Shown: positions 1-10,565 of the stretch, piece after piece
How the letters are laid out: every line of letters starts with the position of its first letter
How positions within the stretch are numbered: position 1 is the first letter of the stretch
Source of the DNA: Uranotaenia lowii
Taxonomy: Eukaryota > Arthropoda > Insecta > Diptera > Culicidae
Reading direction: 5' to 3'
Assembly: GCF_029784155.1 (NCBI RefSeq)
Contig: NC_073691.1
Coordinates: 121,311,474-121,375,473 of the forward strand
DNA: 64,000 bases
Notes under the pieces: generated by a model
Database searches by the model: none
The model's input: only the letters and a program-made list of their open reading frames with translations
What the model was told of the DNA's origin: nothing
Translations under genes and position numbers: made by a program

Positions 1-751
1 CTAATTTTGGTTTATTTTTCTTATCCTAGGATTACATAAATTTATAATTTATAATTGTTCCTTCCCTAACTTCCCCTATTCGTGTGCGGTTTACATATTC
101 TGAAGACTTTTTGGCTAGTTTTCAGAAGAGGAACCCTTCAATGGTTGGCGGTTCCGATATAAGCGCCCTAAACGTGTTAAAAGAGGCTATTTTTTTCTCA
201 AGGCTTATGTTTGGGAAATAGCACAATTTTCCTTCCAGAATTTAAATAAGAACTAGTCATTGTCTCGTAATATTTATTTATTTTTCATATTTTCTGTGAT
301 ATTTATTTTCATGTAATATTTATTAATTTATTATAATTATTTATTTATTTGTCCTATTTATTTCTTATATCTAATTAATTATCATAGTTATTTATTTCTT
401 ACATTTATTTATTTATCACTATTTATTGCAAGCCCTCAATATTATTCAGTAAATTATTTGGCAAAATAAGCCAAAGCCGTTACTTGGCATTATCGTTAAA
501 AATCGTTATTAAAAAATTCAATGTCTTCATTTTTTGGCCCTAAGTTTATGAGTTCCAAGCATGCTTTAATATTATATTATATGTGATTGTTTTTCGAATA
601 TATTATACTGCTTCGTCAGTAACTCCTCCATTCACCAAAAGTTGAGATCCGTCCAATCACTTCTTGATTGATTCCTGGTGCTTCTTGTTTGAGAACGATT
701 TGTAATTTGATCTGTAAAAAAAAGAAAGAAATAATTAATTAATTTGTCAAA
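1..751 (+). other. AT-rich leader, possible 5' LTR of the Ty3/gypsy remnant
   Basis: This stretch precedes the gag start codon at 752 and is dominated by runs of T and ATTTATTT-like words between about 265 and 420. It lies where the 5' LTR and leader of the Ty3-type element should be. I could not find a matching copy downstream of the integrase, so neither the LTR boundaries nor a primer-binding site can be drawn. The LTR may begin outside the window. Confidence 0.3.
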
Positions 752-2445
752 ATGTCGATACCCTATCCTTTGGCGGACAACCTTACAAACGAGGAGGTGG
801 ACTATGAAATTCTTTTGCGGGGTAGAACTAAATAAGCTGAGCAGTTAGATACTCAGGGAAGACATAGATTGTTGTGTAAACTGTTTAAGGACGACCAAGC
901 AGAAGGAAGGAAATATCCTCCACCATATGCGTTCGAACAAGAGGTAGATTTGATTGATAATCGAATCCAACAACTTTTGGAAATTGCAGTCGAAAAACTA
1001 GACCAAAGAACTGAATCTCGACTCAGACATTACTATTGGAGGTTAAAGAGGCGAGGACGAAGGTACTGAGGCTAGGAGGCAACAAATGAAAATAGAAATC
1101 ACGAGGGTACTTCGAAAACCAAAAAAAGGATTTGAAGCTGTTCATTCAGAGGAAGGGGAACAACAGGCTGTGGGGGTTAGTCCTTCTACGTCCCGTTTGA
1201 CTCCGGGTAAGTCAACGGGAGCGATACCAAAACGGAGTGCAGAGGATCAGGTAGTTCAACCGTCTTATGAGGATCTTCTTAAAAGAGTTTCAGAATTAGA
1301 AACCTTATTGATGCATTCTAGAATTGAAAATCAGAATCATCAGCTTTTGAATACTGGGTTAAATGCCACACCTTCTCGTCAAAGAATTTACCCTACGAGT
1401 GACTCTGAACCAAACAGGCGGGGGCAAATCGTTTTACCTAGACAAAACCCAATGGATAGTGATAGCAGTGAGTCTGAGTCACATGTTCCGATGCGATCCA
1501 GAACTTTTCAAAACTCTTACAGTCGTGATAGGAACCAACGAGGCAGCGATGCCAGTTTCAACTCCAGGTTCTCGACCAATGGACGTCGAAGAGACCAACG
1601 TCCGCAACGTAGGATTGAGAATTGGAAAATTTCATGTTCCGGAGAGGGAAAATCAAATTCAGTGGAAAACTTTTTGTTGAAACTGAAAACGATTGCGGAA
1701 AGGGAAGAGGTATCGAACCATGCTTCACTTGGTCCTAGAAGGTCAAGCTTCAGATTGGTTCTTCACCTATATACACGAGATAACAACCTGGGAAGAATTT
1801 GAGGCTAAAATTCTGTACAGATTTGGTAACCCGAATCAGGACATGGGAATTCGTCAGAAAATAAATGAAAGGAAACAATTCAAAGGAGAATCGTTTATAG
1901 CGTTTGTGACAGAAATCGAGCGCCTTAACAGAATGCTTTCGAGAAGCCTCTCGAAACGCAGGAAATTCGAAGTAGTTTGGGACAATATGCGTCAGCATTA
2001 CCGTCCAAAACTTGCCATCGTCAAAGTCCACAATTTCGAGCATTTAGTTGAGCTCAATCATGGCATAGATGCGGAGGACCCAAATCTTCATTGGAATCAG
2101 GAAAACAGAAATCAGGAGCATAGGAATCAGCGACAGATTCACAACGTCGAATACGGATATTCTGATTACGAGAGTGATACACAGGAGATAGATGCGATTA
2201 GGGCTAGACCTTTCAACAACCAGCGAAAAGAACCAAACACACCGGGAAATGATCGACAACAGCAAACAGAACAAACTAATCAGATTCTTTGCTGGAATTG
2301 TAAAAAGACCGGCCATAACTGGCGTAACTGTTCGGAGACGAAAAAGGTGTTTTGTTACGGATGTGGGGAACTTGGACGTACCATTCATACTTGTCCGCGC
2401 TGTGGAGCTAACCAAGGTAGATTCACGAGGCAGGGAAACCAGTAA
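752..2445 (+). pseudogene. Gag polyprotein remnant (Ty3/gypsy-type) with two CCHC zinc knuckles
   Basis: The start at ATG 752 opens a frame beginning MSIPYPLADNL, followed by an in-frame TAA at 833-835 and continuation in the same frame to about 1069. Frame changes near 1055 and near 1690 are needed to follow the protein to 2445. The middle is Ser/Arg/Gln-rich and hydrophilic. The C-terminal part carries CWNCKKTGHNWRNC (about 2290-2331) and CYGCGELGRTIHTC (about 2353-2394), which are CCHC nucleic-acid-binding knuckles, although the second has a looser H spacing. The family packages element RNA into cytoplasmic particles. With one stop and at least two frameshifts, no functional Gag can come from this copy. 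Confidence 0.75.
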
Positions 2446-2453
2446 AGGAATGC

Positions 2454-4658
2454 GTGGGAGGGAACCAAAGCATTCCTACAACAAAAAAAGTTCCCTATTC
2501 TGAACCTTTTATAGACCCTATCGATCAACTCAACAAAATTCAAATTCAATCCAAAAAATGTCCTTATTTGAAAGTCAAGGTATTTGATTCTGATCTAACT
2601 GCACTTCTAGATTCAGGTGCTGGGATCAGCGTGATAAACTCGTTGCATTTAGCAAAAAAAATATGGATTAAAAATACAGCCTACAAAACTCAGGGTTTGT
2701 ACAGCGGATAACACCGAGTACAAGTGCCTAGGGTACTTAAACATCCCTTACACTTACAAAAACGTGACAAAAGTTGTTCCAACAGTCATAGTCCCGGAAA
2801 TCTCAAAACCAATTTTTGGCTGTAATTTTTGGCGCAGTTTCGGAATAAGACCAATGGTCGATCTTGGAAATGGGCCAGAGATAGTCGGAGAGTTTGAGGA
2901 ACAAGGTGAAAGTATTACTTTCACACTGGAATCATCTGAACAGCTGCCAAAAATTGCAATACCGGAAACAGATTCTACGTTAGACATTCCGACCTTTGAT
3001 GTACCTGACCAACCTCCGGAACCAACGATGGAATGTTTGGAGACGGAACACGACTTATCAGTAGAGCAAAAACAACTTCTGGTCGATGCTTTTAAGGAAT
3101 TCGACTTCACTTGCACCGAAAAATTGGGCCGAACCAACATAATCAAGCACACCATTGTACTCAAAGAAGGAGCTAAACCTAGAAGCCAACCTATTTACCG
3201 TTGTTCGCCAAGTATTCAAGCAGAAATCGATGCCGAAATTGATCGATTCAGGAAAATGGACGTTATAGAAGAATGTTTCAGCGAGTGGACGAATCCCTTA
3301 GTCCCAGTGAGAAAATCAAACGGTAAAATTCGGGTTTGCCTGGATTCAAGGCGTTTGAATAGTATGACCGTCAAAGACACGTATCCTATCAGGAATATGC
3401 TGGAAATATTCCAAAGATTGGAGCGTGCTACTTTTTTTTCGATCATAGACTTAAAAGATGCCTATTTCCAAATCCCTCTTAAAGAGGATTGTCGAAATTA
3501 CACGGCATTTCGAACCAAACTAGGACTATTTCGTTTTAAGGTTTGTCCATTTGGAGTTACAGGAGCTCCTAATTTTAGCCAATCCGGATTTTTCAAAACC
3601 ATTCGCGATAGAATCAGATGCTTCAGACACAGCTGTCGGAGCAGCTCTGACACAGGAACAAGAAGGCGAAACACGGATAATTGCGTATTTTAGTAAAAAG
3701 TTGAGTAGAACTCAACGGGCATATTCTAGTGTTGAAAAAGAATGCCTGGGTGTTTTGCTAGCAATAGAAACAGGGAGCACAGAAGGAATTTGTACAATTT
3801 ACTTGGCAATTTGTGACACTAGATTATGTTGGCCCATTACCATCTTCTGGTAAAGGAAGACATACGTGTCTGCTCGTCGCAACAGACGTCTTCAGTAAGT
3901 TTGTACTTATTCAACCTTTTAGGGAAGCTAAGTCTAATTCACTTATAGACTTTGTGAAAAACATGATATTTTTATTATTCGGGGTACCCGAGGTCATATT
4001 AACTGATAACGGCACTCAATTCACCTCGAAGGCTTTTAGAGGGCTCCTGGAGGAGTATGGAGTTAATCATTGGTTAACCCCTGCTTACCATCCGCAGGTT
4101 AACAATACAGAGAGAGTTAACAGGGTAATAACTACGGCCATTCGGGCGACAATAAAACAACACCATAAGAACTGGGCAGATGACTTGCAAACAATCGCCT
4201 GTGCCATCCGAAACGCTGTGCACGAGTCAACTAAACACTCACCATACTTTGTAGTTTTCGGACGGGAACGGGTATCTGACGGGAAGGAATACCAACAAAT
4301 GCGAAATGAACCCCCACCAGGAATCGACGGAAAAGATAACACACCTCGAAGTAAACTATTCGACGAAATTCGGAACAACCTAAGTAAAGCGTACGAGCGT
4401 CACAAAAAGACCTACAATCTTCGTTCGAATCCGGATTGTCCAGTTTACTCCCAAGGAGAAACTGTCCTCAAAAGGACGTTCGAATTGTCTGACAAGGCGA
4501 AGGGTTTTTGCTCCAAACTAGCTCCGAAGTACGAACTCGCCGTAGTCAGGAAAGTACTCGGAAAACACTGCTACGAGCGTGAGAACTTATCTGGAAAAAG
4601 GTTGGGAGTCTTTTACGCGAACCATTTGAAAAAAGCTCATCTTCCAAACAAGGACTAG
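2454..4658 (+). pseudogene. Pol remnant: protease, partial RT, partial RNase H, integrase (Ty3/gypsy)
   Basis: The protease active-site motif LLDSGAGISVINS lies near 2605-2640. RT is recognisable from about 3160 to 3570, with the conserved KSNGKIRVCLDSRRLN block and the FSIIDLKDAYFQI block that holds the first catalytic Asp. The frame then jumps directly into the RNase H start (NPDFSKPFAIESDASDTAVG, near 3572), so the RT segment with the YxDD box is deleted. RNase H breaks off near 3770 and joins an integrase core (from about 3815). The core keeps both Asp motifs (ATDVFSKF, LTDNGTQF) and the Glu region (NTERVNR) but has lost the HHCC zinc-binding part. Three to four frame changes separate the blocks. 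The family copies element RNA and integrates the DNA; this copy cannot do either. Confidence 0.85.
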
Positions 4659-5065
4659 ACATACGTTTAAATTTTTTTTAGCTATGAACAACTCTTCTAG
4701 AGTGACAAAGGAAGCTCAATTTCAAAGAAAACACGTTTATGGTTCATTAAAATTGCTTATCACAAATGAACAAAATTAGATCCTTTGATTTGAGGTACCA
4801 GAAGGTTTTTATTTACCTTAGGGGAATGGAAGAAGTAGAAGCCAATTGATTAGGCAAGATGAGGAACAAACTTTAAGTAAATCGTGATCTGGTGTGTTGA
4901 ATTCAAATCAGTATTAGATTCCACGAATGCAAAGGAAGAGCAGAGTGATTATTCATCAATTTTTGTAAAATGTAGCAATTGAAACGTAGCGAAACTAGCA
5001 ACTTTACCCAGTATGACGGATTGGCTTGATAATATAACCTAAAAACTTTTTACTGGTTTCCTCAT
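4659..5065. other. No gene seen; sequence downstream of the Ty3 remnant
   Basis: This AT-rich stretch follows the integrase stop. It might contain the decayed 3' LTR, but no copy of 1-750 could be matched to it by eye. No open frame or RNA gene stands out. Confidence 0.4.
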
Positions 5066-5226
5066 GCTATACCAACACTGTTGGTGTGAAAATGCTTTTC
5101 GAATAATCACTCATTTTTTTTTTAAATAAATATTGTTGAAATTTTTTTCATCCAAACATAAATTTTTTTGATTTCAGCTTGTAGAATTTTTCGTAGTATT
5201 ATTTAACCCCTAAATGTATGCAGCAT
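5066..5226 (+). repeat. Dispersed repeat, copy 1 (short palindrome to CTAAATGTATGCAGC)
   Basis: The block starts at a short palindrome, ACCAACACTGTTGGTGT, and ends at CCCCTAAATGTATGCAGC. Both ends recur in the opposite orientation at 32668-32925, and the CTGCATACATCTAGGGG end recurs again near 33311. This is an interspersed repeat family of unknown class. No coding capacity is visible. Confidence 0.55.
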
Positions 5227-6190
5227 CATTATTTTCAGAAAAAAAAATGTTAAAATTAGATTTTACAGGCCAAAAAAAAAATGCAATTGCTGCTGTTTTG
5301 ATGCGTAATGGTCTTTAAGACATCGCAAATATATAAAAAATTAAAAATTTTCATACGTGTTCATAAGATTTTCATTAAAGAAAAAGTTTATTGCAAGTTA
5401 CCCCATTTTCTAAGGAGGGTGAAAATCGCATGTTTTTAGAAAATTAAAAATAACTTAAGAAACCAATGATTTTCCTTATACCGTATTCGTTTTCACCACC
5501 CGAAAGTGTTGCACCATCCACGCTGAAAACGAGCATGAATCGAGTTTTGCCCTCACCTTTGTTGGTGTGCGTGAAATCGGCAGTGTCAACAGAAATTATC
5601 AAGCTCTCAAAAATCCATTACAGCTGGTATTTGTTTTCGTTTAATTTCGAAAATTAAAATCAAATTTACTTTAGTTGATCATTGTCTTGCAAATAATATA
5701 AAAAATTTAGCATTAATTTATGTACTATGTTAAATTGTGAAAATTTCAGATTTATTTTATTAGAGGCTTGCTTGGTAGATTCGCCTCTGGCCCTGATGAT
5801 AATAACTGCAATACCGGCTGATTCTGGACGGTCTATTTTTGCTGCTGCTGGACTGCAGTTACCCCAGCTTGATGGTTCCGATATTTTGTCTTGAGAGTAA
5901 CGTTTATTCCTCGCAAATCTCATCTTCTTCGTTCGAGTATTTCCGTTTCAGATTACAAAAAAAAATCCAAAACGGTGAATTCGGATCGCGGAAAAGTTTG
6001 ATCATACCGAAACGAATGAAATTCAAGCCCTTGTAGGGATGAATCATGCCAGAGGATGAAAATCCCGTAAAAAAAAGAAATTCAAGCCCCCAATGCGGGT
6101 GCAGTCTCCAACTGCCTTTTTTTAAGAGCAACGGGTTTGAATACGGGACTTGACGCAACCGAGCATCGTAACCCTAAATAAAGCACAGTT
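5227..6190. other. No gene seen
   Basis: AT-rich sequence. Short open frames near 5466-5657 and 5666-5923 show no recognisable domain and are likely chance. A GC-richer patch near 5480-5610 contains GAAAACGAGCATGAA, and the similar GTGAAAACGAGCATGAAA recurs near 6829, suggesting a small dispersed repeat. Confidence 0.4.
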
Positions 6191-6291
6191 CTTTCACGAT
6201 TTCCACGCTCTTGGGGGCTTCAACGCTCGAAGCTGGCTTGTAGCAGAGTAGCTTCGAAGCAGCTTAACGCTTCTTGCTGCGCGAGACCAAC

Positions 6292-6726
6292 TTAAGCGAC
6301 CCGCCCGAGCAAGAGAACTCTTCTGTTTGGGCGATTCCGGCAGATCTTTGGGTTGCACTTTTTGCACTCGGATTTGCTGCTCTTCTTCGGCATCTCCTGG
6401 AACCGATTGCAGCAAGCCTTCTGGGTACATTTCTTCTTGGGAGCGTCCGATCCGCATCCTCCATTTTCGCTTGAAGATGAAAACGAGTGACTCTTGGTAG
6501 CTTTCCGGCTGTCTCCAGTTGCTTGAGGGCCGAGATTCGTTTGTTTGCTTTGGAACGTTTTCTCCGGGTAAAATTCTCCGCCTCTGCTGGAAACGGAGCT
6601 GGTATTGAATCCGGAACAAGTTGCCGTAAATAATGGGAAAAAAAACAATGTGGAAATAGCTAGAACGCAATTTTTGCGGTATAGAAATAAACAAGACCAG
6701 CGATATTTGTTTACATCGGGAAGCAA
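6292..6726 (-). CDS. Hypothetical Cys/Lys-rich protein, possibly secreted; may be a gene remnant
   Basis: I do not recognise this protein. On the minus strand a 144-residue frame has a hydrophobic stretch near residues 20-41 (NCVLAISTLFFFPLFTATCS) that could act as a signal peptide. A Ser-rich linker follows, then a Cys/Lys-rich tail (CGSDAPKKKCTQKACC, SECKKCNPKICRN). Local GC content is well above the flanks. Two other frames across the same bases are also open on this strand, one ending in SRSKKR at 6264, so a frameshift near 6310 is possible. It could be a host exon, a processed copy or a chance frame. No splice sites or neighbours support it. Confidence 0.3.
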   Translation of the reverse strand: MLPDVNKYRWSCLFLYRKNCVLAISTLFFFPLFTATCSGFNTSSVSSRGGEFYPEKTFQSKQTNLGPQATGDSRKATKSHSFSSSSENGGCGSDAPKKKCTQKACCNRFQEMPKKSSKSECKKCNPKICRNRPNRRVLLLGRVA

Positions 6727-6736
6727 GTCCTGTCAA

Positions 6737-6958
6737 AATTCATGATAGTATTGGTGAGAGAGCCAGCAACGAATATTTTCAGAGTGTTCCACCGTCCACT
6801 TTATGGTGTCTACCAGTGGACTACTCTTCGTGAAAACGAGCATGAAAACAGCAAAAAGCGCACTACCGGTAGTGCCCGGTGCACCACCAAGCGAAAACGA
6901 ATTCTCTATAACAACGCCAATTTGATGTCCCATCATCCTTAAAACTTTTGATGCATAA
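6737..6958. other. No gene seen; short symmetric sequence
   Basis: Both strands are open for about 66 codons here, which is characteristic of low-stop sequence and not of a gene. A compact symmetric motif, CACTACCGGTAGTG, lies near 6861-6874. This may be a fragment of a MITE, but no terminal repeats could be defined. Confidence 0.3.
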
Positions 6959-7648
6959 GGGGTATGGATATATGGCGACTTTAATCAAAGTGCTGCTGAT
7001 TTTATTGTAGATGACCACAACGAATCTCTTTTGATTCCAATAATTGGGGAAAACTCAACACTTCTAACATTATTTGAAAAGAGTTCTGAGATTGGACTTA
7101 ATCAAATAAATCACGTACGAAATCAGAATAACTGCTACCTTGATTTATTGTTTACTAATATGACGGATGATTTCTGTGTGATTGAGGCACCAAATCCACT
7201 TTGGAAAAATGAAGTATTTCACTCTGCTATTGAATATTCCATTTTCATTCATGACAACGCCACAATGTCGGATGACAATTTATCTGAACCTTATTTTGAC
7301 TTCAAACATGCAAACTACGAACTAATTAAAAACAAATTAAACTCGATTGATTGGCAAAGTAGAATTCGTAGTTTATCAACACATCAGGCTGTAACTTTTT
7401 TCTACCAAAACATATTCGATATATTAGAGTCTGCAGTACCCAAAAAACGTAGAAAAAAGCCGAATAGAAATCCGAAGTGGTATAGTAAGAAGATACTTAA
7501 TCTTAAAAATAGAAAGCAGAAAGCCCATAAAAACTATAAAAAAGATGCAAATGATATGAACCTCACAATATATTTGACTATCTGTGATCAACTAAATATG
7601 GAAATGAAAATCGCACACGAGGAGTATAATAGAGGAATACAAAAGTAA
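6959..7648 (+). pseudogene. LINE ORF2 N-terminal part: truncated endonuclease and linker
   Basis: The open frame begins at 6959, just after a stop at 6956. It contains GDFNQSAADF (about 6974-7003) and YLDLLFTNM (about 7138-7164), which are recognisable endonuclease-domain blocks. The place where an SDH catalytic motif is expected reads VFHSAIEYS, so the canonical Ser-Asp-His is not present. A basic Lys/Arg-rich linker (PKKRRKKPNRNPKWY) follows near 7440. The frame stops at 7646-7648, but homology continues in another frame, so a one-base shift lies between about 7608 and 7645. The N-terminal half of the endonuclease is missing. Confidence 0.75.
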
Positions 7649-9392
7649 TATCAAATCAGACCCAAAATCATTTTTCAGCCTAGTTAAAGATATACAGAAG
7701 TCTAGCAATTTTCCGACAAAAATGCATTTCAACGACAAAATCGGTAAAAATCCTGCGGAAATCAGTAACTTATTTGCTAATTTTTTTCAAGATGTTTACA
7801 CAACCCGTAACGAAGAGGATCGAGATTATGATTATTTCTCGTATCTTCCTGAATCTTCATTAAATATCACTGTTGATAATGTATCACCCAACGAAATTTT
7901 GAATGCTTTAAACACCTTAGACGCCTCTAAAGGGGCAGGTCCTGATGGATTGCCGCCAGTATTTTTGAAATCATTATCAAATGAGTTAGTGAAACCCTTG
8001 TTTTGGTTGTTCAATTCATCTTTAAAAAGCGGCATACTACCCCCCATTTGGAAAGAATCGTATTTGGTTCCGATTTTCAAAACCGGCAAAAAGTCAGATG
8101 TTAAAAATTATCGTGGAATTGCTATATTATCTTGCATCCCTAAGTTATTTGAATCAATAATTAATCAACACATTTTTTCTCAAGTTAAAAATGCAATCAC
8201 TACTAAACAACATGGTTTTATTAGAGGACGTTCTACTTCCACCAATTTACTAAATTTTGTAAATTTCTCGATAAATGCCATAGATGAAGGGAATTATGTT
8301 GAAACATTATATACTGATTTTAGCAAAGCATTTGATAGAGTTGATATTCCTTTATTGCTTTTCAAATTATCTAAAATAGGTTTCAATCATAAATTATTAA
8401 AGTGGGTTCAGTCATACCTGCACGGAAGAACGCAACAAGTAAGATTTGAAGGAAATTTGTCGTCTGTTGTGCATGTTACATCAGGAGTGCCACAGGGATC
8501 CCATCTGGGTCCTTTACTATTTATTTTATTTGTCAATGATGTTGAACACATTTTAAATCATTTAAATGTTTTAATATATGCAGACGACATGAAACTTTTC
8601 ATGGAAATACGTAAACCATCTGATATTGAATCCTTCCAAAGAGAAGTTGATAATTTTTATGTATGGTGTACAAAAAGCTTGCTAGAGATAAACGTAAAAA
8701 AATGCATCTCAATCTCATTTACCAAAAAGCGAAATGTAAGACAGGACACCATCACCATTGGTCAAAAATCTGTAGAAAGATGCAATCAAGTCAGAGACTT
8801 AGGAGTCATACTAGATTCTGAACTGACCTTTGTAGAACACTACAATAACATAATTTACAAGGCAAGTAATATGCTCGGGTTTATAAAAAGGTTTAGTTTT
8901 CAATTCAATGATCCCTATACCATCAAAACACTGTATGTAACATATGTTAGGCCCCTTCTTGAGTACTGCAGTGTTGTCTGGGCTCCATATCAAGGTACAC
9001 ATAAAGACCGCATTGAGTCAGTACAAAAACAGTTTTTATTATATGCTTTACGCAGGTTAGGTTGGAGCTCGTATCAGCTACCTTCGTATGAATCTCGATG
9101 TATGTTAATTAAAATAGATAGTCTTGATAAACGACGTGAGTTTGCAATGTTAGCTTTTATAAATGATGTTATTGGGCAAAGAGTAAATGATGCAAACATT
9201 TTAGAAAAACTTAACTTTTATTCTCCCACTCGGTATTTAAGAAACAGGAATCTTTTCTACATAAATAAACAAAGAATAAACTATGCCCAAAATGGACCTA
9301 TAAATAAGATCATGATCTGCTATAACAAATACTGCACCATAATTGATATAACAATGAACAAAAATGAACTGAAGAGAGTGCTTCTATCATAA
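7608..9392 (+). pseudogene. LINE ORF2: complete reverse transcriptase domain
   Basis: This frame is open from 7608. The first ATG at 7722 is not a true start, because the protein continues from the endonuclease part through a frameshift. RT blocks in order: GAGPDGLPPVFLK (near 7935), VKNYRGIAILS (8101), QHGFIRGRST (8209), TDFSKAFDRVD with a catalytic Asp (8317), SGVPQGSHLGPLLF (8480), YADDM with the catalytic Asp pair (8578), and the thumb block VRDLGVILDSEL. The C-terminal part (RPLLEYCSVVWAPYQ) is the usual LINE tail. The enzyme copies element RNA at a nicked chromosomal target. RT motifs are intact, and the upstream frameshift and truncated endonuclease are what disable it. Confidence 0.85.
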
Positions 9393-9470
9393 CATTATAC
9401 TTATATAGATTTAAGGCAAACATGTAAAACGGTCTACGCAAATGATTGACGTCAAATAAATAATAATGAT

Positions 9471-10565
9471 TAACTGTAAACATAAGTTTTTTTAGAAGCC
9501 ATTTAAGTTGAAAATTGTTGCATATTGCCCCAGTTGACGGTATTTCAGAAATCACCAGGGATCGAATAAAAGCAACCCAAACATAGGAATCAGTCGATAG
9601 CAGGAAGTTTTCATTCTCTATATTTCAATACTGCCAATATTGATTGTTCCGGTTGAGTTCCTCCTGTATGTATGCATCCCGGAATGCCGTTGCGGCAAAG
9701 CGTTTACCATTATTCTATTTTGGCAGGCAATTTCACTGGCGAGAATGCGATAAATTTTTGCTTACACTATACTGAGGGTACTACGGCTGAAGCATACTTT
9801 GAATGAAAAATTTTCGCAACAAATATTTGATTCAATTTCTACTGCTTAGAAGACGAACACGTGTTTAATTTGTCAAACCCTCTTAAATTTCACATGTTTC
9901 TTTCACCAACTTTTTAATGTGAGATCGTTTTTCCAGTAAACTTTTTTTTTTTCAAATTTAGACAAAATAGCGAAACGAAATAGGAAACCAAATTAGAGGT
10001 GCTCTTCATTACTCATTGTGAGATTCAACGACAAAGTGTAGCTCAAGAAGCCACCAGCATGTTTTCATTCTAATATGGTAGCGCCGACGTTATAGGTACC
10101 ATAGCCGGAAAAGGAAAAAAAACGGGAAATAACTTCTTGAGCACTGGTGGTGCGATATCCAGCCGTCGGCATCAAGTGATATTGTACTTACATTCACTTT
10201 GTATGTGCCTATTTACGCCAGAAACGTGATTGTTGATAACAAGCACCCAGACAGGGTACCTGCTGCACTCTATTGAAAATTGTCAGTTGAAGTCGGTCGA
10301 GAACGTTACTTACTGACAAAAAAAAACTGCACAACTGGTAAAATATGTTTTTGGACTGATAGATAAAAAAATGTTTACATAAAGGTATTGATAATGTTAC
10401 TTAAACCATCGGCCTTATCGGTGTAAAGTAATGTCTTTTTTAGTAAGAACATCTCAAGATTACCATCAAGATCAAGACTTCCATTTACGATTCTCAGGAT
10501 CGGATTTGAAAAATGTCAAGCCCATTCTCGACCTAGGATTGAAAATCAGTAGGTGATAGATAGTA
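9471..10565. other. No gene seen
   Basis: Mixed-composition intergenic DNA between the LINE tail and the mariner. Nothing in it could be identified as coding, RNA gene or a bounded repeat. Confidence 0.4.

Larger units (their letters stand above)
752..4658 (+). mobile_element. Decayed Ty3/gypsy-type LTR retrotransposon, internal region
   Basis: The order is gag with zinc knuckles, aspartic protease, reverse transcriptase, RNase H, integrase, which is the Ty3/gypsy order (RT before integrase). Every coding block is interrupted by stops, frameshifts or deletions, so this is a non-autonomous fossil. The catalytic part of RT and the start of the integrase are missing. No matching LTR pair is visible in the window, so the limits given are those of the coding part only. 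Confidence 0.85.
6959..9470 (+). mobile_element. 5'-truncated non-LTR retrotransposon (CR1/Jockey-type)
   Basis: The element starts inside the endonuclease domain at about 6959-6971 (the GDFN motif is the first recognisable piece) and runs through a complete reverse transcriptase to the stop at 9392. An AT-rich tail follows that includes AAATAAATAATAATGA near 9455. 5' truncation is normal for LINEs. ORF1 is absent. The RT is complete in one long frame, so this copy is fairly young. The clade is uncertain between CR1-like and Jockey-like. No target-site duplication was found. Confidence 0.85.

Noticed and set aside
1..5060. LTR pair for the Ty3/gypsy element
   Set aside because: I could not match any segment before 752 with any segment after 4658, so no LTRs are called, only a tentative leader.
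7722..9392. ATG at 7722 as a true start of a 556-residue protein
   Set aside because: The same frame is open from 7608 and homology continues upstream in another frame. It is an internal Met after a frameshift.
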